Shown: positions 7,760 to 16,543 of the stretch, piece by piece
Position numbering within the stretch: the stretch's first letter is position 1
Layout of the letters: the number at the start of each line of letters is the position of its first letter
Assembly (NCBI GenBank): GCA_046160485.1
Contig: JBJXGV010000028.1
Span: 1-64,000, forward strand
Direction: 5' to 3'
DNA from: JBJXGV01 sp046160485
GTDB taxonomy: Bacteria > Orphanbacterota > Orphanbacteria > JBJXGV01
Length of the DNA stretch: 64,000 nt
Position numbers and translations under genes: made by a program
The notes under the pieces: generated by a model
Told to the model about the DNA's origin: nothing
Databases searched by the model: none
The model's input: the letters and a program-made list of their open reading frames with translations, nothing else

Positions 7760-8746
7760 ATGACGGTTGATGTGAGGGAACTCAACGAGCGCATTCGCGT
7801 CGAGGCCGCGGCGCTCGATCGCGTAAGTGCCGAGATACGCAAGGTTATCGTCGGCCAGAAGGGGATGATCGACCGGCTGCTCATTGGCCTGCTCGGCAAC
7901 GGCCACGTGCTGCTCGAAGGCGTGCCGGGGCTCGCGAAAACGCTCGCCGTGACGACGCTCGCGAAAACGATTCGCGCGTCGTTTCATCGTATTCAGTTCA
8001 CGCCGGACCTGCTCCCGGCGGACCTCGTCGGGACGATGATCTACAACCCCAAAGAGCAGTCGTTCTCCGTGCGGAAAGGACCTGTCTTCTGCAACATTGT
8101 TCTGGCGGACGAGGTGAACCGCGCACCCGCGAAGGTTCAGTCGGCGCTCCTCGAGGCGATGCAGGAGCGGCAGGTCACGATCGGCGACACCACGTATCCG
8201 CTTCCGGATCCATTCCTCGTGCTCGCGACGCAGAACCCGATCGAGCAGGAGGGAACGTACGCGCTTCCCGAGGCGCAGCTCGATCGCTTCATGCTGAAGC
8301 TCAAGATCACGTACCCGACGCGCGCCGAAGAGAAAGACGTGCTCGAGCGGATGACGGCGCGCTCGACGCCCGAGGCGAGTCCCGTGGTCGACACGGCCGA
8401 AGTGGTGCGCCTGCGCTCGCTCGTTCACGAGATCTACATCGACGACAAAGTGAAGGAGTACATCCTCGACATCGTCTTCGCGACGCGCGAGCCGGCGGCG
8501 GCTGGGCTCGACATCAAGAGCCTCATCGCGTACGGCGCTTCGCCGCGCGCGACGATCTTCCTCACGACGGCGGCGAAGGCGCACGCGCTCGTGCGAGGGC
8601 GCGGCTACGTGACGCCGGAAGACGTGAAGGCGATCGCGTACGATGTGCTGCGGCATCGCGTGCTCATTACGTACGAGGCGGAGGCGGAGGAAGTCACATC
8701 CGAAGAAGTGATCCGCCGCGTGCTCGACCGCATCGAGGTGCCGTAG
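7760..8746 (+). CDS. moxR: MoxR-family AAA+ ATPase
   Basis: 328 residues. Walker A is GVPGLAKT near residue 50, Walker B is VLADEVNRAP near 117, and the MoxR signature ATQNPIEQEGTYALPEAQLD is near 158. MoxR ATPases act as chaperones with von Willebrand factor A (VWA) proteins, and this one heads a Bat cluster. The ATG at 7760 was chosen because MTVDVRELNERIR begins the family N-terminus. The frame stays open far upstream, but that part is an arginine-rich shadow of the subtilase gene. A G-rich AAAGGGGGG stretch 10 bases before the ATG may serve as ribosome site. It overlaps the next gene by one base. Confidence 0.93.
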   Translation: MTVDVRELNERIRVEAAALDRVSAEIRKVIVGQKGMIDRLLIGLLGNGHVLLEGVPGLAKTLAVTTLAKTIRASFHRIQFTPDLLPADLVGTMIYNPKEQSFSVRKGPVFCNIVLADEVNRAPAKVQSALLEAMQERQVTIGDTTYPLPDPFLVLATQNPIEQEGTYALPEAQLDRFMLKLKITYPTRAEEKDVLERMTARSTPEASPVVDTAEVVRLRSLVHEIYIDDKVKEYILDIVFATREPAAAGLDIKSLIAYGASPRATIFLTTAAKAHALVRGRGYVTPEDVKAIAYDVLRHRVLITYEAEAEEVTSEEVIRRVLDRIEVP

Positions 8747-9642
8747 TGGCGGACGCTGCTCGCCGCGTCGCGCCCGCCGAGATTCTGCGGAGGGTCCGGC
8801 GTATCGAGATCACCACGCGCTCCGTCGTGCAAAACGTCTTCGCCGGCGAATACAAGAGCGTGTTCAAGGGACGCGGGATGGAGTTCGACGAGGTGCGCGA
8901 GTACCTCCCGGGCGACGACGTGCGCGCGATCGACTGGAACGTGTCGGCGCGCATGAACCATCTCTTCGTGAAGCGTTTCGTCGAAGAGCGCGAACTGACG
9001 GTGATGCTCGTCGTCGACATCAGCGGTTCGGCCGAATTCGGGACACGCGGATCGCTCAAGAGCGACGTCGAGGCCGAGATCGCGGGGCTCTTAGCGTTCG
9101 CGGCTCAGCGCAACAACGACAAGATCGGCCTCATGATGTTCAGTGATCGCGTCGAGAAATTCATCCCGCCCCGGAAGGGCCTGCGGCACGCGCTGCGCAT
9201 CGTGCGCGACGTCGTCTATCACGCTCCCGAAGGGCGCGGCACGAAGATCGCGGCCGCGCTAGATCACCTCAATCGCGTGATGGATCGCCGGGCGATCGTC
9301 TTTCTCATCTCCGATTTTCGCGATCGCGGCTACGAGAAGATTTTGCGTGCCACGGCGCGGCGGCACGATCTTGTCGCGCTCTGGATCACGGACCGGCGCG
9401 AGCGCGAGCTCCCGAAGCACGGGCTCCTGCAGGTCGAGGATCCCGAGACGGGTGAGGAAGCGCTCGTTCGCCTCACGCCGAAGCGCGTCGAAGCGTACCG
9501 GCGTCTCGCCGACGCGGAGCGCCGCGAAACGGAGCGCGCGTTTCGCGTGAACCGAATCGAGTCCGTTGCGATCTCGACGGAGGCGTCGTATATCGAGCCT
9601 CTCGTCGCGTTCTTCAAGAAGCGCGAGAGGATGCTGCGGTGA
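8746..9642 (+). CDS. DUF58 domain protein of the Bat cluster
   Basis: 298 residues, starting at GTG 8746 within the moxR stop. The DUF58 signature is GMEFDEVREYLPGDDVRAID followed by WNVSARM near residues 45–70. The region after it (VMLVVDISGSAEFGT near 88) is a VWA-like fold with a DxSxS metal-site motif. DUF58 proteins almost always pair with MoxR and are thought to be its VWA partners; the biochemical role is unknown. No transmembrane segment is visible, so it is probably cytoplasmic. The GTGA overlap with the following gene suggests tight co-expression. Confidence 0.9.
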   Translation: MADAARRVAPAEILRRVRRIEITTRSVVQNVFAGEYKSVFKGRGMEFDEVREYLPGDDVRAIDWNVSARMNHLFVKRFVEERELTVMLVVDISGSAEFGTRGSLKSDVEAEIAGLLAFAAQRNNDKIGLMMFSDRVEKFIPPRKGLRHALRIVRDVVYHAPEGRGTKIAAALDHLNRVMDRRAIVFLISDFRDRGYEKILRATARRHDLVALWITDRRERELPKHGLLQVEDPETGEEALVRLTPKRVEAYRRLADAERRETERAFRVNRIESVAISTEASYIEPLVAFFKKRERMLR

Positions 9643-10628
9643 CGGGGGCGCGGAGACGCTTGCGATCCGGCGCCGCGGTGGCGCGTGCGTGGGCCGCGGG
9701 CATTGCGATCGGCGTGGTGATCGGTGTGTTTGCGCCGGCGACCGCTCGCTCCGCGGGGCCGCGTATGAGCGCCGTCGCCACGAACGACTCCGCGCGCGTC
9801 GGCGATCCGATCACCGTCCGCTTCACGCTCAGCGCGCCCGTCGGCTCGCCGCTCGAGCTTCCGCCGGTCTCGAAGACGCTCGGTGAGTTCGAGGTTCTTT
9901 CGTGGACTCCGCTGAAGATCGTCGAGAAGGGCGGCGAGCGGATTGCCGCGGGCGATGCGCACCTTGCAGCGTGGCGCACCGGCGTAATGGAGATCCCGTC
10001 GGTCCGCGCGGTCGGCGACACCACACAGGACGTCAGTTCGACTCCGATTCCGATCACGATTGTCAGCGTGGGCCTCGACGAGAGCGGCGAAGCGCGCCCC
10101 GTGCGCGGACCGGTTTCGCTCCCTCGAAATTGGTGGCTCATCGCGCTCGTGACGCTCGGAGTGATCGCTCTGGGTCTTGCCGCGTTTCTCCTCGTGCGGC
10201 GTCTGCGGCGTAAACCGGGCGAGGCGCCCGCCCCGCCGGTCATCGTGCGCCCAGCGCACGAAGTCGCCTACGAAGAACTCGCGAAGCTCGCGTCGGAGCG
10301 GCTCGTCGATCGCGGGCTCGCGGCCGAGCAAATCGTGCGACTGGCGGACATCCTGCGCGACTACCTCGGACGCCGCTTCGGTTTCAACGCGCTCGACATG
10401 ACGACCGCAGAGATCGTCACAGCACTGCGGAGCGTTTTCGAGCACGAGCCGCGGGAGTCGCGCACCGCGTTCTCGCAGGCGCGAGAATTTCTCGAGGACG
10501 GCGACCTCGTGAAGTTTGCCGATGTCGTTCCCGAAGCCGCGGCCGCATCGAGCGGCATCGCGCGAGTTCGGGCGATCGTCGACGCGACGCGGGTGCCGGA
10601 CGCCGCGCCCCTGGCGGAGGCCTCGTAG
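9639..10628 (+). CDS. BatD-like membrane protein with Ig-like periplasmic domain
   Basis: 329 residues from GTG 9639. A signal peptide or first membrane helix (about 14–35) precedes a ~100-residue periplasmic β-domain (DSARVGDPITVRFTLSAPVG) like the first domain of BatD. A second membrane helix follows (NWWLIALVTLGVIALGLAAF, about 163–185). The cytoplasmic helical C-terminus (HEVAYEELAKLASERL ... LADILRDYLGRRFGFNALDMTTAEI) resembles the DUF4381/BatD C-terminal region. It sits between DUF58 and batA, where many clusters carry such a protein. Its function is inferred only from the operon. Confidence 0.7.
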   Translation: MTGARRRLRSGAAVARAWAAGIAIGVVIGVFAPATARSAGPRMSAVATNDSARVGDPITVRFTLSAPVGSPLELPPVSKTLGEFEVLSWTPLKIVEKGGERIAAGDAHLAAWRTGVMEIPSVRAVGDTTQDVSSTPIPITIVSVGLDESGEARPVRGPVSLPRNWWLIALVTLGVIALGLAAFLLVRRLRRKPGEAPAPPVIVRPAHEVAYEELAKLASERLVDRGLAAEQIVRLADILRDYLGRRFGFNALDMTTAEIVTALRSVFEHEPRESRTAFSQAREFLEDGDLVKFADVVPEAAAASSGIARVRAIVDATRVPDAAPLAEAS

Positions 10629-10630
10629 CC

Positions 10631-11626
10631 GTGCTGCGTTTCGCGAACCCCGCCGCCTTCGCGCTTCTCGCGTTGATCGTCGCGATCATCATTCTGCGTT
10701 TGCGCATGGAGCGCGGTCGCCGGCCCCGACTCACGTTCCCCGGCGTTGCCCTGCTCCGCTCGGCCGGACTTCTTGTCGGCCGGCTGGAGTCGCGCGTGTT
10801 ACTCGCGCTGCGTCTGGCCGCGATCCTGCTGCTCGTCGTCGCGGCCGCCCGCCCGCAAGCCGGCTCGCGACGCGTCGAGGTCAACTCGGAGGGGATCGAC
10901 ATCATGATCGCCCTCGACGTTTCGGGGAGTATGCGCGCGGAGGATTTCCGTCCGAAGAATCGCCTCCACGTCGCGAAGGATGTCGTTCGGTCTTTCGTCG
11001 AGGGGCGCAGCTCCGACAGGATCGGCATCGTGGTGTTTGCCGCGAATGCGTTCGTTCAATGCCCGCTGACAACGGACTACGGCGTGCTGAAAGATGTCAT
11101 TGCGAGTGTCGATTTCGGAATGCTCGAAGATGGAACCGCGATCGGAAGCGCGCTCGCAAGCGCGGTGAATCGCTTGCGCGCAAGCCAAGCGAAGAGTCGC
11201 GTCGTGATTCTCGTGACCGACGGCGTCAACAATGCCGGCAACATCGATCCGGCGACGGCAGCGCAGCTGGCGGCCGCGATGAAGATCAAGGTCTACGTCG
11301 TCGGCGTCGGGCGGCCGGGAGCGAAGACGCCATTTCCAGTCGACGATCCGCTCTTCGGGCGGCGCACGGTGCAAATCGAGGCGCAGCTCGACGAGCCGAC
11401 ACTGCGCTCGATCGCGGATGCCACGAATGGCCGCTATTTCCTCGCGACCGATCCCACCGCGCTGCGCGCGATCTTCGATGAGATCGGCGAGCTTGAGAAA
11501 ACGAAGATCGAATCCGTCGAGTTCGTCGACTATGAAGAAAAGGCGGGGCTCTTCCTCGTGCCGGCCGCGGCGCTTCTCGTTCTCGAGGGCGCGCTCGCCG
11601 CAACGCGTTTCCTGGCGGTGCCGTAA
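10631..11626 (+). CDS. batA: BatA, membrane VWA-domain protein
   Basis: 331 residues from GTG 10631. Two N-terminal helices (PAAFALLALIVAIIILRLRM and LALRLAAILLLVVAAARPQ) enclose a short loop. A VWA domain follows with the metal-ion-dependent adhesion site DVSGSM near residue 95 and the conserved RIGIVVFAANAFVQCPLT near 135. A C-terminal helix (GLFLVPAAALLVLEGALAA) closes the protein. This is the BatA/BatB architecture; Bat proteins were named for aerotolerance in Bacteroides, though their mechanism is unclear. It lies 2 bases after the BatD-like gene and 2 bases before batB. Confidence 0.9.
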   Translation: MLRFANPAAFALLALIVAIIILRLRMERGRRPRLTFPGVALLRSAGLLVGRLESRVLLALRLAAILLLVVAAARPQAGSRRVEVNSEGIDIMIALDVSGSMRAEDFRPKNRLHVAKDVVRSFVEGRSSDRIGIVVFAANAFVQCPLTTDYGVLKDVIASVDFGMLEDGTAIGSALASAVNRLRASQAKSRVVILVTDGVNNAGNIDPATAAQLAAAMKIKVYVVGVGRPGAKTPFPVDDPLFGRRTVQIEAQLDEPTLRSIADATNGRYFLATDPTALRAIFDEIGELEKTKIESVEFVDYEEKAGLFLVPAAALLVLEGALAATRFLAVP

Positions 11627-11628
11627 CG

Positions 11629-12657
11629 ATGCGAATGGGAAATCCGAACGCGGTGGTTCTTCTAGCGCTTCTGCCCGTGATGGTGGCGATGCTTGTGTAT
11701 GCGGCGCGACGCCGGCGCAAGGCGCTCGCCGAGATCGGCGACGCACCGCTCTTGAAGCGGATCGCGCATTCGTTCGCGCCCGAGCGGCGGCGACTGAAGT
11801 TCATGCTGTACTTGCTCGGGCTCTTGCTCGTGCTCGTCGCGATTCTGCGGCCGCAGTTCGGCGCCAAGGAAGTGCTTGTCCAGCGGCGGGGGATCGATGT
11901 CGTATTCGCCATCGATACGAGTCTTTCGATGCTCGCGCGCGACCTCTCACCCTCGCGATTTCAACGGGCGAAGCAGGAGATCTCGCGCGTGCTCGATCAT
12001 CTCGGCGGGGACCGTGTCGCACTCATCGCGTTCGCCGGGAACGCCTACGTACAGTGTCCGTTCACACTCGATTACGGCGCGGTGCGCCTCTTCCTCGAGG
12101 ACCTCGCAGTCGGAAGCGCGCCGCGCGTGGGCACGAACATCGAGAGCGCCATACGAAGGTCGCTCGAACTCTTCGCGAGCGAGGAGAAGAAGTTCAAGGC
12201 GCTCGTAATCTTTACGGACGGCGAGCAGCTCTCCGGTGACGCGATCAAGGCGGCGCGGGAGGCGTCCGAGCAGGGTCTGCGCGTCTTTACCGTCGGCGTC
12301 GGAACGCCGGGCGGCGAGGTGATTCCGGTCGAAGATCCGTCAGGGCGGCGCTTGGGCGTCAAGCGGTCTGAGTCGGGCGATGTGGTCGTGACGCGGCTCG
12401 ATGAGGAATCTCTTATCGCGATTGCGCGCGCGACCGGAGGACGCTACATACCGCTCGGCGCGCCCGGCGATCCCGGCGCGGAACTCGTCGAGCAGATCGA
12501 GTCGTTCGAGAAGAAGGAACTCTCGAGCCGCACGTCGGTCCAGTACGAAGAGCGACACCCGTGGTTCTCTCTGGCGGCCCTATTTATCCTCGCTGGCGAA
12601 CTCGCGCTGCCGATGGGCCGTCGTTCGCCCCGGCGGCGTGAGGAGGAGGCATCGTGA
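11629..12657 (+). CDS. batB: BatB, membrane VWA-domain protein
   Basis: 342 residues. It has the same layout as its upstream neighbour: helices near residues 5–22 and 57–73, then a VWA domain with the metal-site motif DTSLSM near 96 and DRVALIAFAGNAYVQCPFT near 130. A short C-terminal helix (FSLAALFILAGELALPM) precedes a basic tail. The close parallel with BatA points to an old tandem duplication, as in other Bat clusters. DTSLSM keeps the DxSxS ligands, so metal binding is probably intact. The stop overlaps the GTG of batC (GTGA). Confidence 0.9.
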   Translation: MRMGNPNAVVLLALLPVMVAMLVYAARRRRKALAEIGDAPLLKRIAHSFAPERRRLKFMLYLLGLLLVLVAILRPQFGAKEVLVQRRGIDVVFAIDTSLSMLARDLSPSRFQRAKQEISRVLDHLGGDRVALIAFAGNAYVQCPFTLDYGAVRLFLEDLAVGSAPRVGTNIESAIRRSLELFASEEKKFKALVIFTDGEQLSGDAIKAAREASEQGLRVFTVGVGTPGGEVIPVEDPSGRRLGVKRSESGDVVVTRLDEESLIAIARATGGRYIPLGAPGDPGAELVEQIESFEKKELSSRTSVQYEERHPWFSLAALFILAGELALPMGRRSPRRREEEAS

Positions 12658-13589
12658 CGGCGATTCTTGGTCGACTGGGCGCGTGTGTTCGCACGCGCGG
12701 CATTCTCGCGGCGATCGCACTCGCGCTCGCAACCGGGCTCGTATCGGGCGCGACGACCGCCATCGCCTCACCGCGCGCCGAGACGGAGGCCGGTAACGAT
12801 CTCTTCCGCCAGGGGAAGTTCTCCGAAGCGCGGGCGCGATATCTCTCCGCGCAGGCGGACGCACCCGATGCGCCGCAACTCGACCTCAATATCGGTGCGG
12901 CACTCTACAGCGAGGGCCGATTCGAGGAGGCGCTCAGGGCGTTTACCGCGGTCGCAAGCAAGGCGGGCGACGATTCGAAGCTTCTCGGAAGCGCCGCGTA
13001 CGACGCCGGCAACGCGCTCTTCAAGGCCGGGCAACTTGCCGAGTCGGTCGAGGCCTACAAACGCGCGCTCCGCGCCAACCCCGCGGACGTGGACGCGAAG
13101 CACAACCTCGAGCTCGCACTCCAGAAGCAGGAACAGCAAAAGCAAGAACAAGAGCAGAAAGATGACGAGTCCGGCGGCCAGGGGCAGCAGGACGACAAGA
13201 AGGACCCATCGCAACAAGGCGACAAGAAGCAGGATGAAGAGCAGAAGGAAGATTCAAAGGATCCGAATCAGAGCGACGGCGAGAAGCAGAAGCAAGAGGA
13301 GCAAGGCGAGAACGGCGAGAGCCAGGAGCCAGAGGACGGGTCCGACGACTCGAAAAGCGACGAGAAGGAATCGGACCCGGCACAGCAGGAAGAGCAACAG
13401 CGTGGGGCGGGTGGCGAGGATCCGAAGTCCACCCCGTCTGGCCAGGAGAATGTTCCTACTGGCGGGATCTCGATGGAGGACGCCGTGCGATTCCTCGAGG
13501 CGCTCGAAGCCCGAGAGATGCAAGAGGCGCGCAAGAAAGACGAAGAGGCGCTTCTGAAGCGCCTCATCGACGCGGGGCAAGACTGGTGA
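12654..13589 (+). CDS. batC: BatC, TPR protein with long charged Gln/Glu/Lys/Asp tail
   Basis: 311 residues from GTG 12654. A signal peptide (about 18–40) is followed by three TPR units (EAGNDLFRQGKFSEARARYL, LDLNIGAALYSEGRFEEALR, AYDAGNALFKAGQLAESVEA) over residues 42–150. About 120 residues of low-complexity sequence rich in Gln, Glu, Lys, Asp, Ser and Gly come next, then a conserved-looking end (GISMEDAVRFLEALEAREMQ). BatC proteins are periplasmic TPR partners of BatA/BatB, and the acidic low-complexity tail is usual for the family. The region 13130–13420 is unusually purine-rich as a result. Confidence 0.85.
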   Translation: MTAILGRLGACVRTRGILAAIALALATGLVSGATTAIASPRAETEAGNDLFRQGKFSEARARYLSAQADAPDAPQLDLNIGAALYSEGRFEEALRAFTAVASKAGDDSKLLGSAAYDAGNALFKAGQLAESVEAYKRALRANPADVDAKHNLELALQKQEQQKQEQEQKDDESGGQGQQDDKKDPSQQGDKKQDEEQKEDSKDPNQSDGEKQKQEEQGENGESQEPEDGSDDSKSDEKESDPAQQEEQQRGAGGEDPKSTPSGQENVPTGGISMEDAVRFLEALEAREMQEARKKDEEALLKRLIDAGQDW

Positions 13590-15445
13590 GCGCACCCGAA
13601 GTGCATCGTTCGCGGGGTTGGGCCGAGGCCATCCGCGTGATTGCGACGATCGCCTGCGCGATGGCACTGACGCTCACGGCCGCCGCGCCGCTTCATGCTC
13701 TCCAGTTCAAGGCGGACATCGATCGCTCGACCGTTCCCGTCGGAGGCCAACTGACACTGCGCTTCATTCTTTCCGGCGGCGGGCGAGACCTTCCGCGACT
13801 CCGCGCCCCCGCGATCGATGGATTCGATACCTACTCCGCCGGAACATCGCAGAGTGTCGCGATTACGAACGGCGCGATGGAAGTGACCTTCACGCAGACG
13901 TTCATCCTTCTTGCGAAGCGGGAAGGACGATTCACTCTCGGCCCGTTCGAATTGACGCATGAAGGTGCGAAGCTCACAACGGAATCGTTCGCGGTCGATG
14001 TGGTCGCGGCGGGGCGTGCCCCGACACAAGCTGAGCCTCGATCGTCCGCGCGGTCGCGCGGCGCACGCGGGGCGTCGTCCGAAAAGGACTTCTTCGTCCG
14101 CGCGGAGATCGACAAGAGCGAGGCCTACGTCAACGAGCAGGTCACGATGACGGTCAAGTTCTACTCGCGCGTACGCCTCTCGAGAGACCCCGAGTACGCG
14201 CCGCCGACAGCGTCCGGGTTTTGGGTGGAAGACCTCCCTCCGGTCCGCCAATACATGGAGGATGTCGGCGGCGTGCAGTATCTCGTCAACGAGGTCAAGA
14301 GCGCGCTTTTCGCCACGAGCGCCGGCGAACTGACGATCGGGCCCGCCACAGTGAAGGTTCTTCGGAGCGCCGCGGACAACTGGCGCCTTCGCGATCCGTT
14401 CCAGGCCTTCGGGCAAGACCCGTTCGCACTCCTCGATAGCGGCAAGCCCGAGGTTCTTACTTCAAAGCCGCTCAAGCTTCGCGTGAGGGCTCTGCCGCCC
14501 GCGCCGCGCCCGGGAACCGCGTCTGGGCTCGTCGGGCAATACACGCTCTCTGCTCGCGTCGACAAAACGCGCGTTGAAGCGAATCAGCCGGTCACGCTCA
14601 CACTCACCCTTACGGGCGATGGTAATTTGAGCACGGCTCCGGAGCCCGCGCTCGTGTTGCCACAAGGCGTGCGCGCGTACGACTCGCAATCGCGCGTGAA
14701 CACCAATAAAGAGGGCTATCGCCTGCGCGGAGAGAAGATCGTCGAAAAGGTTCTCATCCCGCAGTCGCCTGGACGCCTCGTGATCCCGCCTGCCACCCTC
14801 GTCGTCTTCGATCCGCGGAAAGGCGATTTCCGCGAGCTGCGGAGCGACACACTCGAGGTCGATGTCGCGCCGAGTTCGTCCCCGGCGCTCGCGGGACACG
14901 GCGAGCGGGCCGTCCGGCGAATCGGCCGCGACCTGCGCGAGATTCGTAAAGACGAACGCGTGCTCGCCAAACCAAAACGCTGGTTCTACACGAACGCGGG
15001 TTTCTGGGTCGTACAGGCACTGCCGATCGGGCTCTTCCTCGTGGCTCACCATTTCGGCCGCGCCCGGCTTCGCCTCGAGAGCGACGCCGGGCTTGCGCGT
15101 TCGCTTCGCGCGCGCGCCGCAGCGAGCAAGCGTCTGCGAGACGCGCGAGCGGCGGCCGGCGCTCCGACGAGCGATCGGTTCTTCACGCTTCTTGGGCGTT
15201 CCATGGCTGACTTCGCGGCCGACAAACTCGGCATTTCGCGCCACGGGCTCTCGCGCGACGACGTCGTGGACGCGCTCCGCGCGCGCGGCGCGTCGGAGGA
15301 GTTGCTCGTCGGCTTCCGCGATCTCCTCGATCGGTGCGACATGGGCCGCTTTGCACCCGGAGGCGACGATCTGACGGAGCGCAACGGGCTCCTCACGCGA
15401 GCCGAGGATCTCATCGTCGAGTTGGAGAAATTGTTCCGTGTTTAG
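13586..15445 (+). CDS. batD: BatD, oxygen-tolerance family protein
   Basis: 619 residues from GTG 13586. A signal peptide (IATIACAMALTLTAAAPLHA) is followed by repeated Ig-like β-domains, beginning FKADIDRSTVPVGGQLTLRF, with a second at about 168 (FFVRAEIDKSEAYVNEQVTM) and a third near 320 (SARVDKTRVEANQPVTLTL). One membrane helix lies near residues 470–490 (GFWVVQALPIGLFLVAHHF), and a cytoplasmic helical tail follows. This is the full BatD layout; the third-domain TLTLTGDGNLS motif is typical. Its stop overlaps the start of batE by 8 bases. Confidence 0.9.
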   Translation: MSAPEVHRSRGWAEAIRVIATIACAMALTLTAAAPLHALQFKADIDRSTVPVGGQLTLRFILSGGGRDLPRLRAPAIDGFDTYSAGTSQSVAITNGAMEVTFTQTFILLAKREGRFTLGPFELTHEGAKLTTESFAVDVVAAGRAPTQAEPRSSARSRGARGASSEKDFFVRAEIDKSEAYVNEQVTMTVKFYSRVRLSRDPEYAPPTASGFWVEDLPPVRQYMEDVGGVQYLVNEVKSALFATSAGELTIGPATVKVLRSAADNWRLRDPFQAFGQDPFALLDSGKPEVLTSKPLKLRVRALPPAPRPGTASGLVGQYTLSARVDKTRVEANQPVTLTLTLTGDGNLSTAPEPALVLPQGVRAYDSQSRVNTNKEGYRLRGEKIVEKVLIPQSPGRLVIPPATLVVFDPRKGDFRELRSDTLEVDVAPSSSPALAGHGERAVRRIGRDLREIRKDERVLAKPKRWFYTNAGFWVVQALPIGLFLVAHHFGRARLRLESDAGLARSLRARAAASKRLRDARAAAGAPTSDRFFTLLGRSMADFAADKLGISRHGLSRDDVVDALRARGASEELLVGFRDLLDRCDMGRFAPGGDDLTERNGLLTRAEDLIVELEKLFRV

Positions 15446-16235
15446 TCGCTGGCCGCTCGCACTCGGCGTGCTTTGCATCATCCTCGGGGCTTCTGTATCG
15501 ACGCGCGCCGAAACCGCTGCGTCAGACGAGCCGACCGACGCGCGCGCCCTGCTCGACACCGCGACGCGTGCGTACGAGAGCGGTGATTTCGCGGGTGCGA
15601 TATCGGCGTACGAGCGCCTCCGCGCGATGGGGTACGCGGGCGCGGACATTCTCTACAATCTCGGCAACGCCTACTTCAAGGGCGAAGATTTGGGACGTGC
15701 GATCGTGAACTACGAACGGGCCTTGCTCCTCGCGCCCCGGGATCGCGATCTGCTTGATAACCTCGAACTCGCGCGCGAGCGATGTGTCGACAAGCGGCCG
15801 GACAGTGCTCTCGGCGCCGGGGGGTTCGCCGCCGCGGCCTTTCGCAGGCTCACGCCCGACGAATGGGCGTGGGTCTTCGCGATCGGCCTTTTGCTCACTC
15901 TCCTAGTTGTGATCGCGCCCTACTACACGCCCATCGGGCGAACGCGCGCCCGGCGGATCGCCGCTTTCTGCGCGAGCCTGATGATTCTCGGTGTGGTCGG
16001 GATGAGCGTCTGGGCGCATCACGCGCGTGCGGGCTCACGCGGCGTCGTCATCGCCCGCCCCGATGCCGCGGAACTCTCCGTGCGGAGCGGTCCCGGCACG
16101 ACATACCTCGGCGAATTCTCGCTGCACCCGGGCAGCGTCGTCCGAGTCATCGACGAGCGCGATGGATGGTTGAAAATCGCGTTCTCACCGTCGCTTCGTG
16201 GCTGGGCTGAGGCGAATGGGGTCGAGCGTCTCTGA
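15438..16235 (+). CDS. batE: BatE, TPR and SH3-like membrane protein
   Basis: 265 residues from GTG 15438. Signal peptide, then two TPRs (LDTATRAYESGDFAGAISAY and ILYNLGNAYFKGEDLGRAIV), two membrane helices (about 138–158 and 170–190), and a C-terminal bacterial SH3 domain (AAELSVRSGPGTTYLGEFSL, then GSVVRVIDERDGWLKI). This matches BatE, normally the last gene of the Bat operon. No clear terminator follows, but the next 308 bases have no gene, so this is probably the operon end. Confidence 0.88.
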   Translation: MFSRWPLALGVLCIILGASVSTRAETAASDEPTDARALLDTATRAYESGDFAGAISAYERLRAMGYAGADILYNLGNAYFKGEDLGRAIVNYERALLLAPRDRDLLDNLELARERCVDKRPDSALGAGGFAAAAFRRLTPDEWAWVFAIGLLLTLLVVIAPYYTPIGRTRARRIAAFCASLMILGVVGMSVWAHHARAGSRGVVIARPDAAELSVRSGPGTTYLGEFSLHPGSVVRVIDERDGWLKIAFSPSLRGWAEANGVERL

Positions 16236-16543
16236 CCGATCAGGATCGCCCTCTCTGTGCACTCGATACTCATCGAGGGCCGCTGTCCGCAAACAAGTTA
16301 GAGAGGCGACCCGCTCGACGTAAAGTCGGTGCGCAGTGGGCGAGTCATTCGGTGCCTCCATCCCCCAGCGACGCCACCCGTCGTCGCTTCGTAAAACGTT
16401 AAAACGTAGGCAATTAAGAAATGCGCTTTCCGCTGCCCCGCGCGCCTGCCGTGGCATGTGCTGTGCACTGCGTGAGCACCAGATGGTTCGGACCCCATGT
16501 CCGGGGAGAACTTTCACCGACATCTGCAGCAGGAGGGCGGCTC
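16236..16543 (+). other. Intergenic region before the group-2 sigma factor
   Basis: 308 bases without a convincing gene. It contains a 6-bp hairpin (CTCGAT/ATCGAG, 16262–16277) with no T-run, an AT-rich patch around 16390–16420 (TAAAACGTTAAAACG, then AATTAAGAAATG) unlike its GC-rich surroundings, and a sigma-54-type promoter at 16451–16467. A strong AGGAGG ribosome site is at 16531–16536. An open frame upstream of 16544 in the sigma-factor frame looks non-coding. Confidence 0.6.
16451..16467 (+). promoter_or_regulatory. Candidate sigma-54 (-24/-12) promoter of the sigma factor gene
   Basis: GTGGCATGTGCTGTGCA. It matches the YTGGCACG-N4-TTGCW consensus with the invariant GG and GC exactly 12 bases apart and an A after the GC. 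The mismatches are C to T at position 7, T to G at position 13 and the first base. Transcription would start near 16478, leaving a leader of about 65 bases. Statistical support was not computed. Confidence 0.45.

Noticed and set aside
16262..16277. Hairpin after batE as an operon terminator
   Set aside because: Six base pairs without a T-run; could be chance.
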